A stretch of DNA of 64,000 nucleotides from contig NC_031480.1 in assembly GCF_000006565.2 (NCBI RefSeq), positions 7,030,429 to 7,094,428 on the forward strand. The letters are read 5' to 3'. The DNA comes from Toxoplasma gondii ME49 (lineage: Eukaryota; Apicomplexa; Conoidasida; Eucoccidiorida; Sarcocystidae). The position numbers and the translations under genes were made by a program. Positions 1 to 11,700 of this stretch are shown here, piece by piece. The notes beneath the pieces were generated by a model, which was not told the DNA's origin, did not search any database, and worked only from the letters and a program-made list of their open reading frames with translations. The number at the start of each line of letters is the position of its first letter. The stretch's first letter is position 1.

Positions 1-871
1 TGTTTTAGCAGTTTGGTTCATCTGGATGAACGAGACTGTTGGTTCCCCGCCGTTCTCCACGTAAAAAAGAGAAAGTGTAGAAACCAATAGCTGTTTGACC
101 GTCTACAGCGAGAATTTCCGCGTCTCACCTTCGAATGGTGCCTCCTCTCTATGCATATCGATAACGTATTGCTTGTCTGCGTCGCCAACGTCCCACCTGC
201 AGATACAGGAACTCGGAGGAACGACGAAAGAGGAGGTGGATCGCGGAAACGAACATGGAGGGAGAGAAAAATTCGTTCGGATTAAAAGGGTCACGTGGCT
301 GACAAAGCTGTCATAGGTGTCACACCATTCCGGCGAGCGTAGTTGTTGCTGTCTTCATCGTCCGCGTATTGCCACGGATTTTCTCCTGCAGCGTCAGCGT
401 GTGCATATTCGCCGTCAGATAGTACAACGAAAAGTGAAGAGGAATAAGAGACCCACACGTGGCTTGCGTGCGTGTGCGAAAAAACATTAATATCGCATCT
501 TGTTTGTGTGGCTATATGGGGAATGCAAATGTAGATGAAGCGGTGTTTGTTTTGTTCGTTCGTGGAAGAAGGAATAGTCTTCGCATGGCCACGAGGTCCT
601 ACACGGGGTCGTTAGTGACGTGCTGACCTATGTTTTGCAGCTAGCTGTTAAGAGAAAGAACCACACGACACAAACATATAACGGTGGACAGGGATGTTTC
701 TGAAGTGTGAGAAAGGTTTGTCCCGAATTTGGCGTATGCACTTCATTATCCGTTGCTATTTTTCTAACTGCCAAATGCTCCAACAAACTGCGAAGCAAAG
801 TGTTTTTTCTCATTTGCCATTTTTTTCGTTAAAAATTGACGCAAAGATGTTACTGGAATATGGAAAACGAC

Positions 872-994
872 CTGTCAACCCATTCCAAAAACGTGCACAA
901 AGGAAAGAAGGATTATGATTAGCAGCACCGGTAGCGCTCCACGAAAGCTGTCCAGGCGATTGCATCAACAACACTGCATTGGTGCAAGTTTGCT
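872..994 (-). CDS. Exon-like minus-strand coding segment, product unknown
   Basis: On the minus strand a pyrimidine-containing acceptor ending TTCCACAG precedes 994, and a CAG|GTCG junction closes the segment at 872. Between them one frame is open, starting with two bases to complete a codon, and reads EQTCTNAVLLMQSPGQLS followed by ATGAANHNPSFLCARFWNG. The cysteine spacing and composition look like protein rather than random translation. It lies downstream, in the minus direction, of the better-supported coding region at 1851-2802 and could be a later exon of the same gene. A further minus-strand reading ends at 628 with a hydrophobic tail (YVCVVWFFLL), which could be a terminal exon, but no clean splice junction joins it. 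No family is recognised. Confidence 0.27.
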
Positions 995-1850
995 CTGTGG
1001 AAGTGACCGCCCGTGTGTAAAGTGAACCGACGGTGTTATGATAGGTACAAAGGTCGGACGCGTGCAAACCGGTGTTTTTTGGTCGGTACTTCACGTAGTA
1101 TCTGTGAAATCTCGCTATCAGATGGATCAACGATCGTAGCTGCAGTAGGCTATCATCCTACTCTGCTTGTTAGAGTTTTTCTTGAGCGATTGCGGTGGAG
1201 CAATTAACCTCAGTATTATCTTTCATGTATTCACTCCCACTCATGCCGTGCCTCACAGAAGACGTTGGATGTAGAAGCAGGGGGCACATGGTGAATTTAA
1301 AAGCATTTCAGCATGAGACTTCCAAGCCTCGGCCTCAGTGGCTTCGTGTACTCTACTGTTAACATTTCAGCGCTGTAGGTTTACGGATTTTAGGAACTAG
1401 GGGCAACCAGACAACAACTGGAACTAGACTTCCCCATTACACATTATAAAGTGGGGGGGTTACGATTCAGGGCTTTTGAGGGTGTAGGGGTACCTCTCAG
1501 AGTTTAGGGTTGGCTAATTCGTGTCGATAGTCCCTGCCTTCCACTGGTATTGTGGATTTGCCTTCACTGTAGAACAGTGTTAAATATGCAGGAGGAGCCA
1601 TCCGTTAATTGTCATCATCATCTCAAACAAACAAGATGTTGAAACTGCCAGATAATTTTGCTTGTTGAGGGTGTAAAGGGTCCGCGTTTCTCACGTTCCA
1701 ACAAATGTCCGGTTTTCCGATGCGAACCCTTCCAAGCACGCTACCGCGTTTGGGTCAAGCGTCAACGGCAATGATCTGAACCGGCAAAATGGCTACAAAT
1801 GCGTCACAGTATTTTTCTTGCATACCCTGAATTGTTATTTTCTCACTCTA

Positions 1851-2802
1851 CTAATGGTACCGAGCGACTACCTTTGAAAAAAGCACGCGGTTGTTACCAT
1901 TTCCGAAAACGGAACCCTTCGGTGTCTCGATACGTTTGCCCGCAATGAATGATGTGATTCGAGACATCAAGCTTACAAACGTTCGTGCAGCGTTGGACAT
2001 AGGAAGGCTGGCGTCACGGACAACTGTGCGGATGACGTCCGTTCCATGGACATGCTTCGATTTCAAAGAGATTCTTTCTTTTCATCTTGGTCAGACGTTG
2101 TGGACAGGACTGCTCAGCAGTCAGTCAATCGCGCTGTGAGCCAGAAAGTCCCTGAACGTTGTTACCATCAGTAGTGGAAGCCCCCTTGCCGTCCGCGGAC
2201 GAACACTGAATTACTGTCAGCCGCACTTGCTCAATTAGGATATTTAACCGTATTAAATGTAAGTTTATGTGCAAGCGTTCGAACTTGGTGCATCTCAAGT
2301 CAAATATAATCGATTTGGTGCCGCCATCTACGGACCCCCAGCACGCGGTCACGGTAGTTGTAGCATCTGTCGAATCGTACAAAGAAGAATTGGTCCTGAA
2401 TATCACTAATAGGTACAAATGCACTTAAGGTCGAACGATGGATCCATCTCAATTATCATGTTTGATGGGTGCAGCATTAGTGTGCTGGTTCAGCGCAGTG
2501 AAGTCTTGCTTCCGCGTTTCGCGTAGCTTTCTGCATTAAGCGGTAACCATTTAAGTGGGTAATCAAGTGGTATCCACACAGCACAAGAGCAAATGCAAGG
2601 GTTTCGGCCTGCTGTAAAACACTATCTGAGTACATTTGACATCATTAGCAAGACACATGCCTACACTACTTCGTGAAACGGGGTGACTACACTGGCATGC
2701 GGTAGACAAAGGATCTGTCTCTTTTTCTGATGTTGAAACGGACATTTTGCTTTTGCACCAGACTTCAGAACTTTTCAGGTCGCTGCTCTCTTTGTCCTTC
2801 AA
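1851..2802 (-). CDS. Candidate minus-strand multi-exon gene, product unknown
   Basis: Three consecutive minus-strand segments read as plausible protein. Segment 2802-2563 is Lys/Ser/Glu-rich, then Cys-containing, and ends near a hydrophobic stretch (LHLLLCCV). Segment 2395-2125 begins after an acceptor ending GATATTCAG and reads TNSSLYDSTDATTTVTACWG, then GTKSIIFDLRCTKFERLHIN, with a possible donor at 2166 (GATG|GTAACA). Segment 2066-1851 reads VIRTVVRDASLPMSNAARTF, with a GTAAGC donor directly after that point and a second possible donor near 1865 (CAAAG|GTAGTC). The Thr/Ser/Cys-rich middle segment suggests an extracellular or secreted domain, but this is inference from composition. Start and stop are not fixed, so the span is only the visible coding part. 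The gene would be divergent from the plus-strand gene at 3405, with their upstream regions in 2.8-3.4 kb. Confidence 0.35.
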
Positions 2803-3404
2803 CTGTTTTAAGGCTGGAGGAGATCTAATTTGCCTCTTCTAGTCGTTGGCCGGAGCACAGTACATGCCTTCTATGCGAACGTGTGATCACACGGACGCGG
2901 GACCCATGGGGCCTCGCTGTCACCTGCCGGGGCCAGCAGCCACTCGACGCTGCGTGTTGCTGCATCACCCGTCGCTGCTTCGAGGACAGCGCACACTTCG
3001 CACGCATTATGCTGACAGGACGGAGCTTCATGCATGCTAGAGGGTGCTGTTCATCTGGAAATTAAACATATTTGCATTACTCACCTCCAAAACAGTTCCG
3101 GCTTTCTGTAAACATGGATGAGCAGGACAGACGAAGTCACTCAGTTTGACTCAAGCGCTCGTGGGCGACGTTGCCCGCAGAGAAGTGGTTCATGAATTGA
3201 AAAGCGCTGAACTCTTTCCTGGTGAGCGAGCGTCTTTCCCTTGTATCTCTACGGATAGTGTTTCCAATTCGAAACCGTTTTCGCAACAAAGCAGGAGCTT
3301 GTGATTGTTCTCCGGTGTCGCGCCGCAGAGGTTCACCGCAAACGACGACACCTACACCCGATAGGGCCGACGCATCTCCAGAGGGGACCAGCAGTGAAAA
3401 GAGA
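2803..3404. other. Intergenic region between divergent coding regions
   Basis: This interval separates the minus-strand coding region from the plus-strand membrane-protein gene, so it would hold the promoters of both. Short overlapping ORFs occur on both strands but none is convincing. The reading frame of the plus-strand gene is already open from 3222, without an ATG until 3405. A possible donor (CCTG|GTGAGC) sits at 3221, so an upstream leader exon is possible. Confidence 0.3.
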
Positions 3405-4406
3405 ATGGAGAGCACGATTGAGAAAAAACGTTCAGGATTCTCTACTGGGTGGTATCTCCCCTCTCAACTGAAGGCGAGACGTGGTCTGCTGTTCCATCAT
3501 GACTCGCCTGTACTGCTTTTCTCCGTTGTGCTTTGTATGATGGTTCTTGCACCACTAGTTTCTTTAGACCGTTCCACATGTCGGGTTTGCACAGCCCTGG
3601 CTGACTCCATCAGCGGTCGTGAGACGGATACCGATTTGAGTGATACGTACAGTGGGACTGAAACCGAAGAGAGCACCACAGCTGAATGGAGCGGCGGTGT
3701 TACAGAAGTCGAAGAGGGCAAACCAGCTGAAGGGAGCAGAGGTGTCTTAGAAGCAGAAGACCGCACGACGGTTGACGGAAGCGGCGGTGCTCCAGAAGTA
3801 TTAGGCGGTGCCGCGGAAGAAAACTACACGAGTGTCGGCAAGCTGATTGAGTCGCATGCCGTCGAACCATTCCAAGAACGGAGCAGAAATCCGAGCGTCG
3901 CCGCGCGTGTTTCAAGGACCCGACACTCCGGACGGGCTCGTCCACTAGTGGCTTCTGGAATGTGAGTCGAAACGCAGTTTTGAAACGTATCGGTGCCAAC
4001 ACTACCTGTGCTTGGCGGGCGCGTGAACATGGCTCTAATAAGGCAAACGTCTCGAGTGATAAAACACGCGAGCATTACCTAGCATTCATTGAAATACAAT
4101 TAGTCTGACTCGTGGAGGTGCCCTCTGGCTTTGTTCACCGTTCGTTACCTGTTAAACGAAATATCCACGACGTCTTTCTGATAAACAGCACAAATTGTCT
4201 TGGCTGACGGGGTTCCGTTAAAGCGAGCGTGGAGTCTGCTTGCGGCACAACGACAAATTTCTTCAACATGTAGACTACGTAGAAGGCCGACAGCCACTGT
4301 TCCCGTACATATCCGTCCACACTGTATTGAAGCCAACGCACTCGACCAAAAAAGCTCTTTCATGAGAAAGAGAAACAGACCTCATACCTTTACTATTACC
4401 TGGTAA
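3405..4406 (+). CDS. Putative membrane protein with acidic repeat ectodomain (two-exon model)
   Basis: I choose the ATG at 3405 because it has A at -3 and G at +4 and starts a basic N-terminus (MESTIEKKRSGFS). The next ATG upstream is not in this open frame. Exon 1 is 3405-3961, with donor AAT|GTGAGT at 3962. Exon 2 is 4274-4406, after an acceptor ending TTCAACATGTAG, with the stop at 4404-4406. The intron is 312 bp and the phases match, giving 229 residues. A strongly hydrophobic segment (LLFSVVLCMMVLAPLVSL) at about residues 40-57 could be a signal anchor. It is followed by a Ser/Thr/Glu-rich region with three 15-residue repeats, then a basic C-terminus. This layout is like that of the variable subtelomeric protein families annotated in T. 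gondii, but I cannot assign a family. A donor-like TG|GTAAAC inside exon 2 at 4403 means the C-terminus may differ. Confidence 0.55.
3681..3815 (+). repeat. Three in-frame 45-bp coding repeats
   Basis: Units start at 3681, 3726 and 3771 (GCTGAATGGAGC, GCTGAAGGGAGC, GTTGACGGAAGC) and stay exactly in frame. They encode 15-residue imperfect repeats of the form (A/V)(E/D)x-S-x-G-(V/A)-x-E, acidic and glycine-rich. Exact 45-bp spacing with diverged bases indicates an older duplication kept in frame, which supports the coding call. Confidence 0.75.
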
Positions 4407-4592
4407 ACGAAAAGGCCCATTTTTACGTCGAGAATTGTCTCGCCCCATTTCCTTTCGCTTCCCGCGGCCCTGGCTCTAGGATGAAATACTGCAGTTGACG
4501 CATCGTGGTTTCTTTCATATGAATGGGAAGTCAGTGCCGTGAAACCCCTGCTCAAACTGCTGTTGCCGAAGACACGAATATCGAACAAACAG

Positions 4593-4734
4593 TCCGGTTG
4601 CTTACCAGAGCAAAACACTTTGTGGAAATTCATTGCTGATGAATCCGTGGGTGCATGTTTCACGGGGCCATTCTCAGTTTCCGCGGCTTCACGGTGTGAC
4701 ATCGAGACTCTTTCTGTGGCAGGTTGCAGACACC
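4593..4734 (+). CDS. Exon-like segment between loci
   Basis: The segment is bounded by an acceptor ending GAACAAACAG and a strong donor (ACACC|GTGAGT at 4735). The open frame reads SGCLPEQNTLWKFIADESVG, then ACFTGPFSVSAASRCDIETL. It starts in phase 0 and ends with one base of a codon, which matches neither the preceding exon model (4274-4406) nor the next confident exon (5108). It could be an extra exon of either gene with an unseen partner. A similar unplaced open frame lies at about 4910-5060. Confidence 0.33.
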
Positions 4735-5107
4735 GTGAGTAGAATGCACAGAGAGGTCAGAGATATTCGGCGCGCGCCGCAGTCCTCAGCATAATAAACA
4801 TTCTGGCGAAGCCGGGGAGAAAGTTGCTGCCATTGTCATGTGAAACGCATAAAAAATTACCACCGTGTCCAAAACAAGTTCTCTGCTTGCCCATGTGTCT
4901 TCCCGTTATCCAAAGAGTCCTCCGGAAGGCCCGAGTGCCCTAACGATAAGGCACGGACTGCTGAACCGTCGAGACCGTCACCCGTTGTCGAACTTCTTCG
5001 GTGCCATGTATATCCCTGAATCGGTGAACCGCTGCTTGAGTTGCAATTCCTTTCACTATTTCGTAGCATGGGGCAGTCTTTGTGACTACTAACGGAATAC
5101 CTTGCAG

Positions 5108-5776
5108 GGGGGACAGATCTGCGTGCCACGTTATGTAGATGACCTCATTGTTTCTTTGGCTTTCTTCTCGTGTGGGTGTGATGCTGCAGCCTTGCAAGCC
5201 TTGTGCTTTCTGTCCTCCTCGGTGCGATCTTTCTCAAGTCGGGAAGAAAGTCGCGTAAAGCAACTACGCCAGCTCCAAGTATGACACCAGTTGTGCTTCT
5301 CGTGAACGCTCGGAAATCCCTTCAGCATTCACTCGGAGACATGTCATAATGAAAGCCTTTCTGCAATGCACTTCAGCCTTCAGAATCTCCAGTGCTCTGG
5401 ATTCTCGTCTGCTACCAAACCTTTTTCATTCGTTTGGCTTCCCTTTGCTTGTTCACTCAGTTGAGGTGTAAGTTGCCAACGGCACCACCACGCTAGTCTG
5501 CAACTCTACCTGTACACATACACATGGACGCAGTGCGAGTAATACGGTTGCCATTACCCTAACCACTGCGCTATTAGGGACATCATTTCTGTAGTTTGAT
5601 GCTAGATATTGACGTCTGTCGGGAGCAGTGCGCACCCGGGTCGCCATGCATGATGCACGACTGAAAACACAGGGACTGGATATTTGGCAGACGATACGCA
5701 CCGTTAACGCTCATGCGGGCTCGCAGCTCATGTGTGTTTTTCTTATCTTGATGGATCTGCTTTCACCAGACCACAG
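5108..5776 (+). CDS. Locus B, first two confident exons
   Basis: Exon 5108-5278 (57 codons, phase 0 to 0) follows an acceptor ending ACCTTGCAG and closes at CAA|GTATGA. Exon 5673-5776 follows AAACACAG, reads GLDIWQTIRTVNAHAGSQLM and then CVFLILMDLLSPDH, and closes at a consensus donor ACAG|GTAAGC with two bases left over. The next exon at 6183 supplies exactly one base, giving Arg, then EDAILKFVDTIRDRKNIRQS. The agreement of phase over two introns of about 400 bp makes this the best-supported part of the locus. Confidence 0.52.
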
Positions 5777-8700
5777 GTAAGCCAAAGTGGTTTGCAAAAG
5801 TGAGAGTCTGTTGTGCAGAGTCAGAGGGAGGCATGATTGGATCACTTTTCTGGAAGATAAATTGTAAAGAGAGAGAAAGTTCGCCTGTTAGTGGTACGTC
5901 AGAACCGTGATTGGCTGATTCCGAGGACACAGTGTGATGATACCGTCGATGTAGGAGGAGTCGGATATGAAGGAGTTCTCTGCTGCATACGCCGCTTTGT
6001 TCGAGCTAGACTACAAGAACTCCCGGAAGCCCACTGTTTTGCCACCTTGAAGCGAACCTTGCACTGAGTTCTTGACGTCAGGATGAGGGTGCCGAGTAGG
6101 GGCAGCAGTGACATGGACGGATCGGATGCAAGTGAACATTTTGCCCTCGTGCGCGGCTGACTCAGGCCACGCAACCTTAAAGGGAGGATGCCATCTTGAA
6201 ATTCGTAGACACGATCAGAGACCGAAAAAACATCCGTCAATCTTTTGCGCTGGCGGACAATGGATCTGTGTTTGTATTCCGATTTTCGTCTGCTGATCTA
6301 AAAATGTTGGCGTTTGAAAAAGACCCATCCGAACGAGACAGTGCTCCAACAATATATTTAAATCAGTCGAGTTTGAATAGGCAGTGAAGTGAAATTGATG
6401 CATGCACCTAAGACGATTCGCAAGCCTGTGGGCTGCGTACCTCAGTGACTTCTACCTGTTCCGGCAGGAGCTTGTCGTGAAAGCTGGTTTCAGCCTTCGG
6501 GCTACATCGCAATATTGGGCTCGAGTAGGATCGTTAGAGCTTTCGGGTGACAAGCCTGGCTTCCTCGGCGGCCTTGAGTGTTTCCGCGTGATGCTGGCGA
6601 GTTCAATCGCAGCGGCCACTGCGTGAAAAATTGATGCGAATCACGTGTTTAGGTATCCGTTCGGCTGAATGTTGGTTCTTCTACCACTCACTGAACAAGT
6701 ACCAACAACGGGCCTCAGCATTCAATTTGGTGCTGCGCACCTTGTCCTGCTTGTATCCCTGCAGCAAGTGACTAATGCACGTGACGTCATGCTACGTTGA
6801 GGGTCAGAAACACCCGAATGCTCGCTGCCAGTGATGAAAAGAGATATGTTGCTACTGCGGACGACGTGTGGCGATTCGTGTCTGGAGATCGCATTCTGTT
6901 GCATACTCGGCAACTCCCCCCAAGTTGTTGCACCGCGCTCGTGCGTGAACTATCACTGCACTGTTCCTGTGTTTTCAGCGTCCTCAGGCTCTCGGACCAG
7001 AGCAAGCAATCAACCTGCTCGTGAGTACTGTTTCTGCTGTGGCGAGGCGTTTAGTCTCTCGGTATGAAAACCCTTTCTTACTGATCCAGCCGCTGTGCAT
7101 GTCTTGGAAAGACATGTCGCTCCGTGCCGCTTTCCTTCAGCTGTTTCTGTCTCATAGAATTGTGGTGCGGCCTACAAGCGAGAACAACTGCCATGCAGAA
7201 CTGGGGCTGCAGGGGACTGGAGGGATGCAACTGAATGCAAACTGTCCTGCGTCGAGGGTGTTTTGAAGCTCTGCTTGTTGTCTTGAGAACGATGTGTGTG
7301 ATACACCCTCGAAGTTTCTTCAAGTGCCACTAGCTTGCTGTGCGCGTTTATAGTGCTGTTCTAACTGGTTCCTTTCTCACGCGTCGATGAGACTCATGCG
7401 GTTAGCTCATGGGGACTGGGCTCCCGAGGACAGAACAGTTTTTTGCACATACTTTATCACATGAAGGTGTCTCCTGTCCATTTTTGTGCCGAGATATCCG
7501 ATTGCACAGCGAGCTAAGAATGGATCTGGCGTCACTGATGATGTCTTAATCAAATACAGTATCACACTGTGGCTTCGTCGCGGAGGAAGGTGTAGGATGC
7601 GTTAGCTGAGCTTGACTATCTGCCGATTGATGAGCTTTCATTATCATCGTCCATGACGTTGCATCAAGGTCATTAGCCTGCTCCAGACGGGAAAAGCAAC
7701 CCCACCGCTCCTTTTCGAGATGCTCGGTTCCGTACACAACGATTCATTGCTTGTTAAGAGGAAAATGCGCGTACGAGGTGTGTCGTCAGTTTCACGAAGT
7801 GTCAGCCCATTAGTAGGACTGTTGGGCTGAATGTTCAAGCTTTAACCATCCTCAGAACTAAGAGACTTTCCTATATGTGTGTAGACTCTCATGAAAAATG
7901 ATCCTATGATAGTGAGGGCCGATTCATATTTCCTGTGGCACTTGATGACATAGGGTTTTCAGACAGCCGTGTGGCAGAAGTCTTCAGGCCTACATGATGT
8001 CGTTCAACAGTGTGAGGCTCACAAGATCAGAACATCAACTCGATGACAGAGGAGTTTGGGGTTCGCATCTACCACAACAAGAATGCGATGTCCCGGTGAA
8101 ACACTGCATGATGGTTCATCAGGGCAACCAGCCAGGATAGAAGAAATGAGATGACTTTGTGGAGAGGCCACGTTTTCTCATAAGCGTGCCAACCACTGAT
8201 TCTATCACTGACCGAGACAAGACAAGACACTGCCACATTTTAGCTGAGAAGCTGAGATTAACTGATGCAGCATTCTTGCTGTGTGAAAACTAGATGGCTC
8301 ACACGGAGACGTGAGTCTTCACAAGGCTTCACTCCACGTAGAGCCAGTAGTTTGGTTGCGAGTGACCGCACACAGTCATGTTTAGAAATTGCCTACGTCG
8401 GCGCGAGTTTAGCTCCTGACGTGTGCATCTACGTTTTTTCGGGCTCGTGTGCGTGACAGTGTGCACAGACGCAAAAGCAGCGGTTATTCGCCAGCCGTAT
8501 CGTGCCGTTCTTCGATGTTAAGCTACAAAAGCTTTCGTGTTGCTCTGCCTACCTGGTACAAACGTTCTCAAGGAAGTGACTGCCTCATGCGGTAACGCAT
8601 TTTGGGGTGATCCTAAGAGTGGGTGCTGGATTCTTGAGACCGGCATTCGGGTTTACCATAAGAAGGGGACGTCACAGGCTTTCTGTCCTATGGAGCGATG

Positions 8701-11700
8701 AGTCGCTGAAATGCCACTGTAGTGCGATGTACCAAAACAACCGTTCGCTGTGCTGTTCTGTGATGCTCAGGCGACTGCTGGACTAGCAGCGGTTGCCGTT
8801 GCTATTGCGCTCGTGAGTTCACATTAAACGTGGGGGAACCTGAGTGAGCACTTCGTTCATCGACAGCTAAATGGCTGAAGTCAGCTCAGAGTTACAAAAG
8901 GTAGTAGCTTATTTTCGCAGACAGTTTCAATTCGACCCACGTACCTGGATTTCTCACGGGGACGAGTTTTCCGCACGTCATTTACATTTCGAATGCTCAG
9001 CGTGAACTGCGAGAAAATGTCGGTCCGCTGCGCTATTACAGGTGTCTCGTCATTTTGGGTGTGCGTTCACCGGACACTCCTTTTTCACAGCGCTCGCCCC
9101 TGTTTTCTACACAGTGTGAACTCTTCCTTTTCAGTGCAGGCAATTACATGGGTTACCCAATAATGTAATATTCGGGGGTACAATCGTGCGTCGTACTGCA
9201 GTTCCTGATGATAGTAAGCAACAAATGCGGCAAGGCCTACCCCTGATGACTTTCATGGCCTAGAAGTAGATGACGTAGGCGAGGTCGTTTAACCTGAGAG
9301 ATGCGGAGGAGGTATGCAAGGCGTTGGTACAGTGTCAGTGGCCGATTAGCTTCTAAGTGTGAACACATACTGAGAACGTGGCGCAATTCCCATTGACTGT
9401 CCGGCGATCATGCCCTGCCATCTACGCCTTCGAGAATCATGTATCAGTTGCTTGACTTGCAGCGAGATTCCTTTTGTCTGATGGTGTACTCTGGGAGGAG
9501 CCTAAAGGCTCTGTTGGTGGTCCACCGTAGTTGTTTCTTCCTCCCACGGCACAGCAAGATTCGGGTGACCACAAGCGAAAGCGTCAGCGTCTTGAGCAAG
9601 GACGTCGCGTTACGTACTAAATCTTTCCCAAATGGCTAGTGTTGTATTGCACGTATTGTAAGGATAACGTGCACACTTCTCAGATGTACACACAACAAAA
9701 CGTGAGAATGAACATGGTGGCATCGATTGCAAATACTGGTGCCTATCCTGTCATCGTTTGCTCCTTCTGAAGTTCCTTCTAAAAATTCTCTGCTTCTGAG
9801 GAGACAAAACAGTGCTTTGATGAAATCACCACGATACGGTCGGGCTCTTTTTGCTCGTCGGTGAGGTGCGGTCGATTTTTGAGGAATGCCGACCACTGAG
9901 TACGAAGGTGTTGGCAGTGCACGCAGCTGGAAGAAGCACATCAGGAGCCGTGCAAAAAGTTGTTCACGGCTGACGAAGTAATGTATTGAGGAGAGTGCTG
10001 CGTGCTGGTAGATGATGCTGTTGAGATGGTACAGTGAGTCTTAAACGATGCGTGAGAGGGAAGGTCCAAATCCATTGTTTTTTTGCGCAGCCTAGGAGAG
10101 TGAGTATTTTTGCCAGATTTCGTGTGCAGGCTCCATAAAAGGATCGTCCAACATTACTAGAGACAAACCGAGAGGCGTCGCCTGTGCCAGAAGCAGCGAG
10201 ATGAAGTAGTCCTCCGGATTTCAGTGTCGTCTAGCATTGCCAGTCGCCTCTATGGTATGCCATCTTGCGTCACGACGTTGCGTCACACTCCCATCCCCAT
10301 AGTAAGCGAAGTATTGACAGAGTGATAATGTACTGAGTTAACGCAGTGGAGGACTGAGTCTAGCTTTTCGAGAATGTGGTGGTCCAATTAACGTTTGGAT
10401 TTACATCGAGAAGTGCTGATCGTGAGCGCGCACAGATGGATCAATCGTTACAATTTCTGTGTCCAAGCACTTGAGAAGTGCCATAAGAAATAATTCCCTT
10501 TTCTGTAAACTATGCTGCACAGTGGCATGACAGTGTAAGACTGCGAGTAAATCAGGTGAGTCGTCGTATTTCATAGGTGCCTCAGGTAGGTGCATTTGGC
10601 CGATGATATACCTCGGCAGTCTGCCAAGTTTCGGGGTGGACGGAGAGGAGATCAGGGCCCGTCGTGAGGGTGTGAAGATTAGTTGCGCGGGTGAAAGGAA
10701 ATGGGGAGAAAAAGAACTCAAATGAAAAGTACCTCCGATCATCCCCTTTTCAAAACGCAATTTCATCGCAATGTTAAGAAGTATGTCGAAGTTTTTGCAG
10801 TCGCGGAATATGGAGGGTGCACTTTACGCAGTGTCTCACTTCATCGGTTTGTTGGCGATCAGCGCTGGACCTTCAGGGATAACGGACGATCACGAGAACT
10901 TGAATTAGTTGTGCACGTATTGCCACGGCGAGAGAAGACGTGGCACGGGAGCAACGTAGCCGGGGGAAGCGCGCGGTTGTGCACGTCTGCATAGATGGAA
11001 GCCTGTTCGAAATTCGCCTGGCTTCTATAGCGTTTCCCAAAAACAGTATTCCCGTGTTCTCGTGCCGATAGGCTGCTGGAAGAGCGGTATGCAGCATGGC
11101 TAATGACGTGGCCAGCAGTGTCGGACGCCTCCTCACAGTTCGAGAGTTGAGCTTGCGTTCTACGAAGACCGCTCGAATCCTTGTTTCATTGGCATTCACT
11201 GTGGTGTTTTAGAAGTATCCTCTTTTTCAGTCTGTAAGCTTTTGACTTCTAGCTGTCTCGTAGGCGTGATCAGTCGATTCAGTGTTGTACTTTGTCGTTG
11301 CCTAATTAGGGTGCTATCGAGTTGCGTATCGGGGCAAAGGATCATAGGTCGTGCCGGTGGCCAAAGAGTGGCTAACTCAAGTTTGTAAATGTATAATCTG
11401 AGACAGACAGGCTCTCACACAGGTGGTGGAAGTACTACGTTCAGCATGGGAGTCCGCGTATGGAGCGAGCAGGTAGATTCACCGTGGGTTGGCTTATAAT
11501 AACTGAGATAACTCGACAGGAAGACGTACAGAAGCGTGATGCGCATGAAACGTTGGCGACTAGAAAAGCGAGAACGACGGCTGTGGAGGCAGAGTGTAAA
11601 TGTTTCAATGTGTGGCTTAGTCGTGACATCTCTATCTCCTGGTCCCCCGGTCAGCCTCACGAATGACCAATCAATCTTCATGGATCAACTGACTGTAGCT

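Noticed and set aside
3137..3415. Minus-strand 92-codon ORF opposite the membrane protein gene
   Set aside because: It is antisense to an open frame with in-frame repeats, a good start and matching splice phases, so it is a shadow.
5063..5107. Intron of 45 bp joining an upstream open frame (4910-5062) to exon 5108
   Set aside because: The phase would fit, but the intron is too short for this type of genome, so the upstream frame was left unplaced.
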